64,000 nt of DNA from Saccharum officinarum (Eukaryota > Streptophyta > Magnoliopsida > Poales > Poaceae), in the NCBI GenBank assembly GCA_020631735.1, contig CM036231.1, forward strand, positions 3,127,831 through 3,191,830, given 5' to 3'. A model generated the notes under the pieces. The model worked only from the letters and a program-made list of their open reading frames with translations. It was not told the origin of the DNA and made no database searches. This document shows, piece by piece, positions 1-11,439 of this stretch. Position 1 is the stretch's first letter. Each line of letters opens with the position of its first letter. Made by a program: the position numbers and the translations under genes.

Positions 1-1062
1 AAAAAAAATAAGAAAATAATCTTGATAAGAATTACTTTGATCTAGATTAGGGTCACTTAGAATTGGTTAACGAACCATCAATGATAAAAATAAAATGTTG
101 AAGGCAATGACTTACTTTAGTAAGCTTTTCTGTAAAATTATTTTGATTCTTGAATACCCGTACCTTGATTCCCTAAAGCTAGCATGCCCTTGGAGTCTTT
201 TTCTTAGTCGGGTAAGTCTTGTTGAGTACCCTCAGTACTCAGGGTTTGTTAAACCCTTGTTGCAGGTGCGGTTCATGAGCAAGTCTGCTTTGAGCCTTGC
301 TACATGACTGTTGTTGTTGAAGAAAGTGACGACGAGTAGGCTGTGTGGCCTCTGGAAGAGGCACCTCGTTTGGGTGTAGTAATAAAGTTACTACTGATAC
401 TCCACTACTACTGGTTTGTAATAATGTTACTTATGGTTTGAGGTTTAAAACTGTGGTTTGTAAATTTAAGTTATGTAAGACTTCCGCTCTTTTACTCTGA
501 GGTTATTTTGAATAAACTGTTGTAATATTGCAATACTCCTGTAATTGGATCCTGTTCGGAGGAAAGCATGCCTTTTAGGTTATGAGGTACATAAGTATGG
601 CTGTCAGAGGTTATTATGACAATGACAGGTACATGTGAGCCATTATAATTTAGGAGGTTCTATGACAGTTAGGGTTTAGGGGTTTTGCTTTAGATCAATC
701 TATCTTTAAACAGTCGCTGTTATTAGTTTGCGAGACCCCAACTTCGAGTGCTTAATCATATATCCGTAATTGTCACTTCAATTGAGTTGGATTTTATCTT
801 GTTTTTGCTTGTGTTTTTCGATTCGCGGCAAGGATTAGCCTTCGTGGTGAGGTCAACCGAATTGTGACACGGTTGATAACCAGAGGAGATGTGGTGCTAA
901 GGTTGCAGGGTTCGGTCTTTGTGATCTAAAGGCGGATTAGTGTGTCGCTCTCCGACCAAATCATTGTTTATCTTGAACTTGATGGAAGATCAAGAATCAC
1001 GTTTCCATCAATAGGTCTATGGTTAGCCGACCCACCTGGGTTGCCGTCTCTGATGCCAACCC
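1..1062. other. Non-coding repeat-like flank left of the copia insertion
   Basis: No convincing coding region; the 70-codon frame at 95-307 has no recognisable features. Around 225-240 there is a short inverted repeat (gagtac/gtactc). The text resembles the AT-rich non-coding spacer of a grass LTR element, but no LTR boundary, primer site or domain is visible. If the copia element is removed, this sequence joins directly to 22170 onward through the ttggg target site, so both flanks were one continuous sequence before insertion. Confidence 0.4.
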
Positions 1063-1067
1063 TTGGG
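1063..1067. repeat. Left target-site duplication (ttggg) of the copia element
   Basis: The five bases ttggg lie immediately before the LTR start TGAAAGG. The same five bases follow the far LTR end at 22170-22174, and as ttgg with one g missing at 11440-11443. A 5-bp duplication is normal for Ty1/copia integration. The left TSD at 1063 pairs perfectly with the right end of the second copy, not with a unique right end of the first copy. Confidence 0.85.
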
Positions 1068-1963
1068 TGAAAGGTCTTGATGGCTAGAGGAGGGTGAATA
1101 GCCTTTTAAAAATTTCTACAAAGACAAGCTAAACAAGTTTATCAATATAACAAATAGCGAGATACGAGTTTTGCTTAGCCTACGGGGTGTTTGCAAGCCA
1201 CCTATCCAAAACACAATTCTAGTAGTTGCACTCAACCACACAAGACAAACCGAGAAGGTAACTACAACTACAACTAGCAAGCTACACAAAAGAGCTACTC
1301 TAGCAAAGCTAACTAGCTAGCAAAGATAACTAAGAAAGTAATGCAGAGTTGAGTTAGGAGAGTTTCATCGAGGGGCGAAGTATTGAGCCAACCAATATGA
1401 TCAACAATGAATACCAAGATAACCGAACACCGGAATCAATCAATCACAATATGAAAGTGATGACACAAAGATTTATCCCGAGGTTCACGTGCTTGCCGGC
1501 ACGCTAGTCCCCGTTGTGTCCCTCTTCACCACGTGGTTCGGTGGCTAATCGGTCTCACACCGAGCCTCTCAAAAGGTGCCACAAGAACCTACCAAATGGC
1601 AAAAGGTTGCAATGACATGAGCAATTCACTAACGTTGTCTTTGGTGCTTCGCCGAGGTAGGCACAAACCCCTCACAATCACCGGAGGTGGCCAAGAATAA
1701 TCACCAACTCTTGCCAATGCCTCCAAGTTGCTCTAAGCCGTCTAGGTAGCGGCAACCACCAAGAGAAACAAGAATCCCACAGCAAATCAACCACCAAGTG
1801 CCAACTAGATGCAATCTCTCAATGCAAATGCACTTGGATCACTCAATCTCACTTCGAATATGCAAAGAAGCAAGAGAGATGAGTGGGAGGGGAGTTGCTT
1901 AGCTCAAAGTGCTCACAAGTATGTCAAATGTTCAAGAGGGGGAGCCTTGAGCCGGCCAACGAG

Positions 1964-1971
1964 TATATATA
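1964..1971 (-). promoter_or_regulatory. LTR TATA box (copy A 3' LTR)
   Basis: TATATATA, read on the minus strand inside the LTR. A GCCGTTA block (AACGG core on the minus strand) lies at 1992-1998, about 20 bp upstream, and the first GACCGG half-site starts at 2025, 53 bp upstream. The transcript start would then fall near 1930-1940, so U3 spans about 1940-2962. Confidence 0.65.
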
Positions 1972-2024
1972 GATGTACCCCTTCGAATATAGCCGTTAGA
2001 AACTTAAACAACTGAAATCGCGCT

Positions 2025-2395
2025 GACCGGACGTGCTGGTCCAACTGACCGGACGCGTCGGTCGCACAACGGCTAGCTGCGAAGCAACGACCGGACGCGC
2101 TGGTCGCGCAGACCGGACGCGCTGGGATCGACTGGACACGCTGGTCCCATGACTGATCGGACGCGCTGGTCAAGCCTGAGTAGCGCTCAACAAAACAGCG
2201 ACCGGACGTGCTATAGAACTGACCGGACGCCACAGTGCCGGCGTCCGGTTGGAGTCCAGTAAGCTCCCTGAACGACCGGACGCGTCCGGTCGACAGTGAC
2301 CAGACGCGCTGCGCGTCCGATCATCAAACGCTGATCGGACGCGTCCGGTCAAACAGAGACCACGTCCGGTTCAGCGTCCGGTCACCTCTGTGACA
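2025..2395. repeat. U3 array of GACCGGACG/CGTCCGGTC dyads (copy A 3' LTR)
   Basis: Roughly a dozen close variants of the half-site GACCGGACG or its complement are packed into about 370 bp just upstream of the TATA box. One perfect 18-bp palindrome, GACCGGACGCGTCCGGTC, is at 2274-2291. The sequence is far more CpG-rich than the rest of the LTR. Confidence 0.85.
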
Positions 2396-2962
2396 TCCGT
2401 TCGCCTCCGTTTCTTTTCTGACTTCCGGCGTAGTGGAAAATAGTCGTTTCAACTCCTCAAAAACGCCTGAATCTCGCCTCGCAAGCTCGGTGGGAGGGAG
2501 AGAGGACCCCAAACCCTCTCTACCGCTCAAACTCCATCGCCTTCGGAAATGTGCTAACACCACCAAGTGATCTCGTCATGTGTGAGTGTGTTAGCATTTT
2601 CACAATCATTTTTCGAGGTGATATTAGTTCTATCCAAATGCATATGATTATAAAAAGCACACCTAGAGGCACTTAGGAGTTCAATAGCCGTGTCATTCCC
2701 CTCTTTATAGTATGACTATCTATCCTATAATGTAACCACACCCACTAGGTGTCTTGGTTACTAAAACACAACCCTTAAGCATATACCTTTGCCTTGATCA
2801 CGTAGGGTTGCATCCAAATCCAAGTGTGGTCATCATGATCACCATGTCCATCTTGCCATCAACCTTGGAATGTACTAATCCTCATATGCTACATACAACT
2901 TAGGCATAGGATTAGTACTTAGGTATTGTCACTAATTACCAACACCAAACATAGGACTTTCA

Positions 2963-2975
2963 ATCTCCCTCTTGT
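2963..2975 (-). other. Polypurine tract of copia copy A
   Basis: On the minus strand a purine run (aagagggagat) sits directly before the 3' LTR. This is the expected plus-strand primer position. In copy B one base is missing at the same place (13681 onward). Confidence 0.8.
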
Positions 2976-4110
2976 TGGTAATTGGTGACAACCCTTTCAC
3001 AAAGATGTTATGATAAAATTTTGATTGAAACCATGTCACATTGTCCAAGTATATTACCATGTGTAAGAATCATGGACATGTGATCATGAATTCAAATTGA
3101 TAGCAATGGCCCCCCTACATGTATGCTATATGTTTGGATTTTGGAAGCATACATGTTAGATAGGAAAGATTGGGAGCATTGACTACCAATAGGTGCTAAG
3201 TGTTTAAGATTATAGACCTTTGAAGCATGATACCATCGGAGTAGCGATAAACACCATCTTAGCACCTTGTGTAGTTAGACACCACTTGGAAAAGCACAAA
3301 CATAACTAGAAACCTCGTGAGATCAACATTATAAGCAAGGTTCTAGTACCACTTTGAAAAATATGAAGCAAGAAAAATCTAACTACTTCCTATTCATGCT
3401 AGTACCTCAATATACCATTCAAACTATACTAGCAAGTCACCACACAAGCAATGTATCGGAGAAAAAGAAATGCATAACTATGCATCATACATATGAAGTG
3501 CACATGGAAATGCAACATTCATGTTTAAGAGCTTGCTCCCCCTACTTATGTGCTCAAAATTATCTTTGTGAACAACATTTTTCTCCCCCTTTGTGCTTCT
3601 TCTCCTTTGAGTCTCCTCCTTTGAGTTCTATCTTTGTGAACAACATTTTCTCCCCCTTTGACACCAATGGCCACAAAGGGACCAATTTTAGATAGATTAT
3701 CATGTTGAATTATGGGGTGAGGATCAAGTTCGTGATTCAACCTAGATTGCTTGCATAAATAAAATGCTTCGATTTGATCCAAGGGCAAGCTTCTTCACAC
3801 CTCACTAGAAGGGTTATCATGCACCATGTTGAAGCAAATATTTAGACAAGTTTTCTAGATTAAACACTTAGGATCACAAGCTACTTAAACAAGTTATATG
3901 CTACCACTAGATCATACAAGTCATGAAAACAATAGTGGCACCATATAAACTTCAAATACATTTGATTTTCATGAATGAGCTTAGAACATGTAAATTATGA
4001 CTAGATGCACTAAACAAGTTCTTAGCGTAGAATGTATGACATGTCAACCAATTGTACCTTGGGGCTCGAAGGAGAGGCATGTCATATATGGAGGTGCGTC
4101 AACTCATGTT
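2976..4110 (-). other. Copia spacer between pol and the 3' LTR; no supported gene
   Basis: About 1.1 kb between the end of RNase H and the polypurine tract. Short frames exist on both strands (3354-3695 plus, 3546-3788 minus), but they carry no domain and differ between the two copies. SIRE-type elements sometimes carry an env-like frame here; none is supported in this one. Confidence 0.6.
3562..3660 (-). repeat. Duplicated internal purine-rich tract
   Basis: A 31-32 bp unit ending in a C-rich/T-rich stretch (purine-rich on the minus strand, with a GGGGGAGAAA core) occurs at 3562-3593 and again at 3630-3660. It resembles a second, internal polypurine tract. The same pair is present in copy B near 14276-14374. 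Confidence 0.6.
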
Positions 4111-4233
4111 GGAGAAGTCAAGTATGTTCAACTCATTCTTTAGCTTGTGAAATCTCTTCTCATCAAGTGGCTTGGTGAATAGATCGGCTAATTGATCTTC
4201 GGTGCCCACACTCTCAATAGCAATGTCACCCTT

Positions 4234-5463
4234 TTATTGATGATCTCTAATGAAATGATGGCGAACATTAATATGCTTTGTTCTTTGATGTTGAACCGGA
4301 TTATTGGTTAGCTTCACGACACTTTCATTGTCATATAGTAATGGCATATTCTTGAAATTGATTCCAAAATCCTTCAATGTTGCCTTCATCCACAAGATTT
4401 GTGCACAACAACAACCCGCGATGATGTATTCGGCTTCAGCGGTAGATAGTGCAATATTATTTTGCTTCTTGGATGACCATGAGACAAGTGATCTTCCCAA
4501 CAATTGACAAGTCCTAGAAGTGCTCTTTCTCTCCACTTTGTCACCGGCATAGTCAAAATCCGAATATCCAACTAGCTCAAAGCTTGCAACTTTGGGATAC
4601 CATAATCCAACATCTTGTGTATGCTTTAAGTACCTCAATATTCTCTTTGTTGCCTTTAAATGACTTTCTCTTGGTGAGGCTTGAAATCTTGCACACATGC
4701 ATACACTAAACATTACATTGGGCCTTGATGCCGTCACATAGAGTAGGCTACCAATCATTGATCTATATAGTTTTTGATCCACTATGTTGCCACTCTTGTC
4801 ACTATCTAAGCTTCCACTAGTGCTCATTAGAGTAGTGATTCCTTTTGCATCTTCCATACCAAACTTCTTTAGCATATCCTTTATGTATTTGGTTTGGCTT
4901 ACAAATGTTCCTTCTTTCATTTGTTTGATTTGAAGTCCAAGAAAGAAACTAAGTTCACCAATCATTGACATTTCAAATTCCTTTGCCATCATTTTCCCAA
5001 ACTTATCACAATAATCTTGATTGGTTGAACCGAATATGATATCATCAACATATATTTGCAATACAAACAAGTCTTTCCCAATCTTCTTGTTAAATAGTGT
5101 TGTATCAACTTTGCCCATGACAAATCCTTTAGATATTAAGAAGTCCCTCAATCTTTCATACCATGCTCTAGGTGCTTGCTTCAATCCATACAAAGCCTTC
5201 CTTAACTTGTATACATGATTGGGTTTCTTGTCATCTTCAAAACCAGGAGGTTGCTCCACATACACCTCTTCTTGAATGTACCCATTGAGAAATGCACTCT
5301 TTACATCCATTTGATATAGCTTAATACTGTGAGCATAAGCATAGGCAAGTAAGATCATAATTGCTTCCAATCTTGCAACCGGGGCATAAGTTTCACCAAA
5401 GTCAAGACCCTCTATTTGTGTGTAACCTTAAGCCACTAGTCTTGCTTTGTTCCTCACTACTAT
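4234..5463 (-). pseudogene. Copia reverse transcriptase/RNase H, copy A (broken)
   Basis: Would copy the element's RNA into DNA inside the virus-like particle. The 378-codon frame 4234-5370 shows the RT core: [11 protein letters not shown], the [13 protein letters not shown] block and the catalytic YVDD (in YVDDIIFGS). It then shows copia RNase H with GYSDFDYAG and LSTAEAEY. Upstream RT sequence (NKARLVA, then GYTQIEG) is cut off by a TAA codon near 5429, where copy B has a glutamine codon. Downstream a TAA at 4234 truncates the RNase H tail, where copy B reads on. Both look like single-base differences, so the parent element probably had a longer frame. Not functional as written. Confidence 0.88.
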
Positions 5464-5592
5464 CCCATCTTGATCTTGCTTGTTGCGAAATACCCATCTT
5501 GTTCCAATGACATTGTGATCACTAGGTCTCTCAACTAATTCCCATACTTCATTTCTCTTGAAGTTGTTGAGCTCTTCATGTATTGCATTTAC

Positions 5593-6867
5593 CTAATTCG
5601 GATCTCTCAATGCTTTATCAATGTTCTTAGGTTCTTCCATTGACACAAAAGAAGAGTGAGCACAAAATGATATCAATCTTGATCTAGTTTGAACTCCCCT
5701 TTGTATATCACCAATGATGGAATCTAATGGATGGTCTCTTGCAATGTTAGTTGGTTGAAGCACTTGGACTTGATTGCTTGGATGTTGATGTTGATCATGA
5801 GTTGGAGATGATGAACTAGACACTTGATGATCTTGTTGCACTTGAGATGATGTACTAGCTTGATTTTGCATTAGAGAACCACTAGCTTGTGTAATTGGAC
5901 TTTGGAGCACTTGATCTTTGTTGTCATCCACATCAATCAATTGCTTTGGCCTAATATCACCAGTATCCATTTCTTTCATAGCATTGGTCAATTGAGTTCC
6001 TCTCACATCATTCAAGTTATCTTCCTCATCTTGAGAGCCATTTGTTTCATCAAATTCAACATCATGAACTTCTTCAAGTAAACCACTAGCCAAATTCCAA
6101 ACTCTATAAGCTTTGCTAGTAGTGGAGTAACCAAGTAAGAATCCTTTATCACATTTCTTCTCAAACTTGCTCAATATAGTGTCCTTCTTTAAGATGTAGC
6201 ATTTATAACCAAATACCTTAAAATATGCAATGTTGGGCTTTCTTCTATTTAAGATCTCATATGGTGTCTTCTCTAGAAACTTGTGGCAATAGAGGCGGTT
6301 GCTATAGAAGCAAGCCGTGTTGATTGCTTCGGCCCAAAATGAATGACTCACATTATACTCATTCAACATTGATCTTGCCATATCAATTAAGGTTCTATTC
6401 TTCCTCTCAACTAAGCCATTTGATTGAGGTGTATACTTGGCCAAGAATTGATGTTTGATTCCAAGCTCATCACATAGCTCATCAACTCTTGTGTTTCTAA
6501 ACTCACTTTCATTGTCACTTCTTACTTTCTTGATTGTGGTCTCAAACTCATTTTGCACTCTTTTGATGAACTTTTTGAATATGTCAAATACATCACTCTT
6601 GTTCACAAGAAAGAATACCCATGTATATCTAGTGAAATCATCCACAGTCATAAAACCATACTTGTTCCCACCAATACTTGTGTATGTAGTTGGCCCAAAT
6701 AGATCCATGTGCAACAACTCAAATGCCTTGTAAGTACTCATAATGCTCTTCAATGGATGAGTGTTGCCTACTTGCTTTCCGGCTTGACATGCACTACATA
6801 GATTATGTTTCTCAAATGTGACATCCTTCAAGCCTCTAACTAAGTCATGCTTCACTAACTTGTTCAA
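5593..6867 (-). pseudogene. Copia integrase, copy A
   Basis: 424-codon frame with the integrase core: CSACQAGK (second half of the HHCC zinc finger), HMDLFGP, VDDFTRYTW, SDNESEF and NGLVERKNRTL, giving the D-D-E catalytic triad. It would join element DNA to the chromosome. The first half of the zinc finger (WHRRLGH) lies upstream, separated by an in-frame TAA at 6868-6870. A TAG at 5593-5595 separates it from RT, where relatives have tryptophan. The TAA is in copy B too. The TAG is also there, but one base lost just before it in copy B shifts the frame. Confidence 0.88.
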
Positions 6868-7338
6868 TTATTTCATGCCAACATGACCAAGTCTTCTATG
6901 CCATAACCAATCCATACTTAATTTGGTGAGCAAGCATGTTAAAAGTTGAGTGTCACTAGCAATGAAATCAACCAAGTATAGATTCTCATATCTAAAGCCT
7001 TTGAAGATCAAGTTAGAGCCATCAACACTAACTATCTCCACATCATCAACACCAAATATACACTTGAAACTAAGATCACACAATTGAGCAACCGAGAGAA
7101 GATTGAAATTCAACTTTTCAACTAAGAGAACATTGGAAATGCTATGATCATTTGAGATTGCAATCCTTCCAAGAGCCTTCACATCACCCTTGCTATTGTC
7201 ACCAAATATGATACTATCAATGCCACTATTATTTGATTTGAGAGAGTTGAACATTCTTGAATCACTGGTCATGTTGAGAGCACCCACTATCAAGCACCCA
7301 ATGCCTTCTTCCAGCCTTATAATTGACCTACAAAACAA
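6868..7338 (-). pseudogene. Copia aspartic protease to integrase start, copy A (frameshifted)
   Basis: Carries the protease tail (ITFGDNSKG-type region, LGRIAISNDHSISNV, LLSVAQLCD) and the integrase entry WHRRLGH. The catalytic Asp-Ser-Gly codons (7283-7291) lie in a different frame from what follows. Two bases appear to be missing just after the SGCSQH-coding stretch near 7271-7275. Copy B has the same break, so it belongs to the real element. The polyprotein could not have been processed by its own protease. Confidence 0.82.
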
Positions 7339-7405
7339 ATTAATGTTTCTTAGGTACCCATACTTGCTTGGGTCCTTAGAGGTTAGTCACTAAGCTCTTT
7401 GGTAC

Positions 7406-8180
7406 CTAAATGGCCTTCTTCTTTTGACCCACAATTGGTGTACCAACAAACTTAGCATGCACACCTTTCTCACCCTTGATAAGCACATAACAAGAATCAA
7501 AAGGAATGTAAGGTACATTAGCATTTTTCTTGTTCTTGTTTATTTTATTGCAATTAATCTCTAGATGCCCAACTTGCTTGCATCTATTGCAATAACGACC
7601 ATTACTCTTCACAAAGCGAGGCTTTGGAGTAGCAAATGCCGCATTGCCCTTCTTGGGAGTATAGCCCAAACCCTCTTTGTTAAGAGAGAACCTTTGGCTA
7701 CCCAAGTATTTTAGCAAGCGGGCATCCCCACCATAGGCATTGCCTATTGCGCGGGTGAGATCATCCACCTCTCTCTTGAGAGTCTCATTCTCAACCATAA
7801 GTGATGAATCACTAGTAGTAGAGATAGAGTTGGTTGTGGTGGATGATGATGAGCTACATGAAGCATTATTAGGACCAACAAATAAAGAATCATCAATAAT
7901 ATCACATGTTAGTCCAATATCACAAGTGACAATCACTTGCTCCTCCTTAGCTTCCTTCATGAACTTCTCCAACTTGAGGTCCTTTTCCTTGATGAGCTCA
8001 AGTAGAGTGGAGTGGGCTTCCTTAAGCCTAGTGTGAGCAATTTCAAGGTCCTCGTGGTCTTCCTTTAGACACTCACGAGAGTCTCTAGCTCATCAAAGGA
8101 TTTCCTAAGAGCTTTGAGCTCTTGTTCAATTTCTTTGCACTCCTTACTCTTTTTTAGAGCAACAAGCTTCTCCATCAAGG
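7406..8180 (-). pseudogene. Copia gag, second half (coiled coil and second zinc knuckle), copy A
   Basis: The clean frame is 7406-7972. A coiled-coil-like region lies upstream to about 8180 but is frameshifted near 8076-8080, where copy A lacks one g that copy B has. A second CX2CX4HX4C knuckle (CNRCKQVGHLEINC) is clear, preceded by KEGLGYTPKK. The frame ends at a TAG (7406-7408), and another stop follows shortly after. This is the extended gag typical of Opie/Ji-like elements. Confidence 0.8.
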
Positions 8181-8211
8181 CATCATTTTCATTGTTCTTG
8201 GTAATGAGCTC

Positions 8212-9442
8212 TTATTCCAAGATTTTGTATTTCTTGGTTGTCCTCTTGTAGCCCTTGCTCATTTGATCTATTATGCCCAATAGATTATCCTTGGAGTAGT
8301 CCTCATCCTCCTCATCATCACTCCTATAACCATCACTAGCACAAGAATCATCATCACTATCATCATATTTTACCTTGGTAGGCTTGGCCATAAGGCATAT
8401 CGATGTAGTGTCAAAGATAGATGACTTGTTGGAGAGGGTGATGTTTGCAATGGCTCGCCAAGTGGTCCTTTTATCATCACTAGAGCTTGCATCATCATAA
8501 CTATCGGAGTTGTCACTATCCCAAGTGACCACATAGCCACCACCCTTCTTCTTCTTGTTGAATGTGAAGCTCTTCTTTGCTTTCTTCTCTTTCTCTTTCT
8601 TATCCTTCTTGTTCTTCTTGAGCTTCAAGTCCCAATTATGAAATATTTTATCTTTATAGGGACAATCCGCCACTATGTGATCGGGGCTATTGCAATTGTA
8701 GCAAAGCACCTCCTTTGCCTTCATGAAGTCCCTTCTCTTTCTTGCACCATAGCCTCTCTTCTTTATGAACCGACCCATCTTTTGCACTAGAAGGGCCATG
8801 GTCTCATCATCAAATGGATCATCATCAACAATAATCTTGCTCTTGCCCTTGGAAGAAGAAGCCTTGAATGCGGTGGTCTTCTCTTGCTTGACCTTGATCT
8901 CCTTCTTCTCATCTTCATCTTCATCATCATCATATTGAGCATCGGTCATGATATCTCCAAGCACTTGGTTTGGAGTCACCTTGTCCAAACCTCTCTTTGG
9001 ATCATCTTCCTCAAGATAGCAAACTTCTTAGGTAAGTTCATCAAGAACTTATGTGAGAAGTCCTTGTCCTTGACATCTTCTCCTAGGCTATTGAGATCAT
9101 TGATAATAACTTGTAGCCTATAGAATATCTCCGTATGGACTCATCATCCTTCATCTTGAAGCTTGCAAACTTATACTTGAGCATATAGAGCTTGACACTT
9201 TTACTGTTGAAGTGCCTCATATGTTTCCTCTAATCTTGTCCACACTTCACTTGCCATATCAAGATCCTTGATTTGCTCAAAGACCTTTGCATCAATCCAT
9301 TGTAGAGAGTATTGAGAGCCATAGTGTTGCATTGGTTGTTGATGCGATCATTGTTGGTGAGGTTATCGGGATCAATGATACCATAATCATGGTGTGTCAC
9401 CTTCCAAACGTTCTCATGAATAGAGCTAAGATATTGCTTCAT
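8212..9442 (-). pseudogene. Copia gag, first half (capsid and first zinc knuckle), copy A
   Basis: Homologous to the intact 411-codon frame 18923-20158 in copy B, but broken into 9230-9442 and 8212-8988 by several single-base losses between about 8990 and 9300. These fall mostly in doublets and triplets of the same base. The 8212-8988 part holds the CCHC knuckle CYNCNSPDHIVADC and Lys- and Asp-rich stretches. An in-frame TAA ends it at 8212; that stop is also in copy B. Confidence 0.85.
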
Positions 9443-9566
9443 CTTTCTTTTCTAATGATCAAAAGATGTGACACCATCAAAGAATGGAGGCTTGCCCCTG
9501 ATATGGTTGAACACAACTTGAGCCATCTTACACCGAGGTTATTAAGCCTTGAAAATAATGACCACG

Positions 9567-9578
9567 GCTCCGATACCA
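9567..9578 (-). other. Primer-binding site of copia copy A (initiator Met-tRNA type)
   Basis: Minus-strand TGGTATCGGAGC differs by one base from the usual copia site TGGTATCAGAGC, complementary to the 3' end of initiator tRNA-Met. It lies two bases inside the 5' LTR edge at 9581. Confidence 0.85.
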
Positions 9579-9580
9579 CT

Positions 9581-11439
9581 TGAAAGGTCTTGATGGCTAG
9601 AGGAGGGTGAATAGCCTTTTAAAAATTTCTACAAAGACAAGCTAAACAAGTTTATCAATATAACAAATAGCGAGATACGAGTTTTGCTTAGCCTACGGGG
9701 TGTTTGCAAGCCACCTATCCAAAACACAATTCTAGTAGTTGCACTCAACCACACAAGACAAACCGAGAAGGTAACTACAACTACAACTAGCAAGCTACAC
9801 AAAAGAGCTACTCTAGCAAAGCTAACTAGCTAGCAAAGATAACTAAGAAAGTAATGCAGAGTTGAGTTAGGAGAGTTTCATCGAGGGGCGAAGTATTGAG
9901 CCAACCAATATGATCAACAATGAATACCAAGATAACCGAACACCGGAATCAATCAATCACAATATGAAAGTGATGACACAAATTTATCCCGAGGTTCACG
10001 TGCTTGCCGGCACGCTAGTCCCCGTTGTGTCCCTCTTTACCACGTAGTTCGGTGGCTAATCGGTCTCACACCGAGCCTCTCAAAAGGCGCCACAAGAACC
10101 TACCAAATGGCAAAAGGTTGCAATGACACGAGCAATTCACTAACGTTGCCTTTGGCGCTTCACCGAGGTAGGCACAAACCCCACAATCACCGGAGGTGGC
10201 CAAAAACAATCACCAACTCTTGCCAACGCCTCCAAGCTGCTCCAAGCGTCTAGATGGCGGCAACCACCAAGAGAAACAAGAATCCCGCAGCAAATCAACC
10301 ACCAAGTGCTAAATAGATGCAATCTCTCAATGCAAATGCACTTGGATCACTCAATCTCACTTCGAATAAGCAAAGAAGCAAGAGAGATGAGTGGGAGGGG
10401 AGTTGCTTAGCTTAAAGTGCTCACAAGTATGTCAAATGTTCAAGAGGGGAGCCTGAGCCGACCAACGAGTATATATAGACGTACCCCTTCGAATATAGCC
10501 GTTAGAAACTTAAACAGCTGAAATCGCGCTGACTGGACGCGCTGGTCCAACTACCGGACGCGCCGGTCGTACAACGGCTAGCTGCGAAGCAATGACGGGA
10601 CGCGCTGGGAGCGACCGGACGCGCTGGTCCGTGACTGACCGGACACGCTGGTCAAGCCTGAGCAGCGCTCAACGAAACAGCGACCGGACGTGCTCTAGAA
10701 CTGACCGGACGCCACAGTGCCGACGTTCGGTTGGAGTCCAGTAAGCTCCTGAACGACCGAACGCGCTGCGCGTCCGATCATCAAACTAAAAACGCGCAGA
10801 CGCTGAACGCTGACCGGACACGTCCGGTCAAACAGAGACCGCGTCCGGTTCAGCGTCCGGTCACTCTGTGACCTCCGTTCGCCTCCGTTTCTTTTCCGAC
10901 TTCCGGCGTAGTGGAAAATAGTCGTTTCAACTCTCAAAAACGCCTGAATCTCGCCTCGCAAGCTCGGTGGGAGGGAGAGAGGACCCAAACCTTCTCTACC
11001 GCTCAAACTCCACGCCTTCAAAAACGTGCTAACACCACAAGTGATCTCGTCATGTGTGAGTGTGTTAGCATTTTCACAATCATTTTTTCGAGGCGATATT
11101 AGTTCTATCCAAATGCATATGATTATGAAAAAGCACACCTAGAGGCACTTAGGAGTTCAATAGCCACGTCATTCCTCTCTTTATAGTACGGCTATCTATC
11201 CTATAATGTAACTACATCCCACTAGGTGTCTTGGTTACTAAAACACAACCCTTAAGCATATACCTTTGCCTTGATCACGTAGGGTTGCGTCCAAATCCAA
11301 GTGTGGTCATCATGATCACCATGTCTTATCTTGCCACCAACCTTGGAATGTACTAATCTTATATGCTACATACAACTTAGACATAGGATTAATACTTAGG
11401 CATTGTCACTAATTACCAACACCAAACATAGGACTTTCC
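9581..11439 (-). repeat. 5' LTR of copia copy A
   Basis: Starts TGAAAGGTC directly after the primer site and ends at GGACTTTCC, where the usual final A is C. TATA box at 10470-10477, dyad array at 10531-10862 starting 53 bp upstream of it. Compared with the 3' LTR, the central perfect palindrome is lost, and the region around 10760-10815 is rearranged. Confidence 0.9.

Larger units (their letters stand above)
1068..2962 (-). repeat. 3' LTR of copia copy A
   Basis: Runs from TGAAAGGTC at 1068 to GGACTTTCA at 2962; the ends TGAAAG/CTTTCA form the short terminal inverted repeat of the LTR. It is preceded by the TSD ttggg and followed by the polypurine tract. It contains a TATA box (1964-1971, minus strand) and the GC-rich dyad array (2025-2395). 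From 2105 on it is nearly the same as 12821-13680. Confidence 0.92.
1068..11439 (-). mobile_element. Ty1/copia LTR retrotransposon, SIRE/Maximus (Opie/Ji-like), copy A
   Basis: Complete layout on the minus strand: 5' LTR at 9581-11439, Met-tRNA primer site at 9567-9578, gag, protease, integrase, reverse transcriptase/RNase H, polypurine tract at 2963-2975, 3' LTR at 1068-2962. Integrase precedes RT, which defines Ty1/copia. The long gag with two CCHC knuckles and a coiled coil fits the SIRE/Maximus lineage (family knowledge). The two LTRs differ by substitutions and by a block near 2290-2340 versus 10750-10815, so the insertion is not very recent. Coding frames are broken by stops shared with copy B (real) and by many one-base losses unique to copy A (probably sequencing errors). 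Confidence 0.93.

Noticed and set aside
2025..2395. CRISPR-like or satellite array
   Set aside because: The repeats are short, unevenly spaced, partly inverted and confined to LTR U3 regions in a plant genome; not a CRISPR and not a long tandem satellite.
9567..9578. tRNA-Met-like sequence
   Set aside because: Only the 3' complement of the tRNA is present, next to an LTR edge; it is a primer-binding site and not a tRNA gene.
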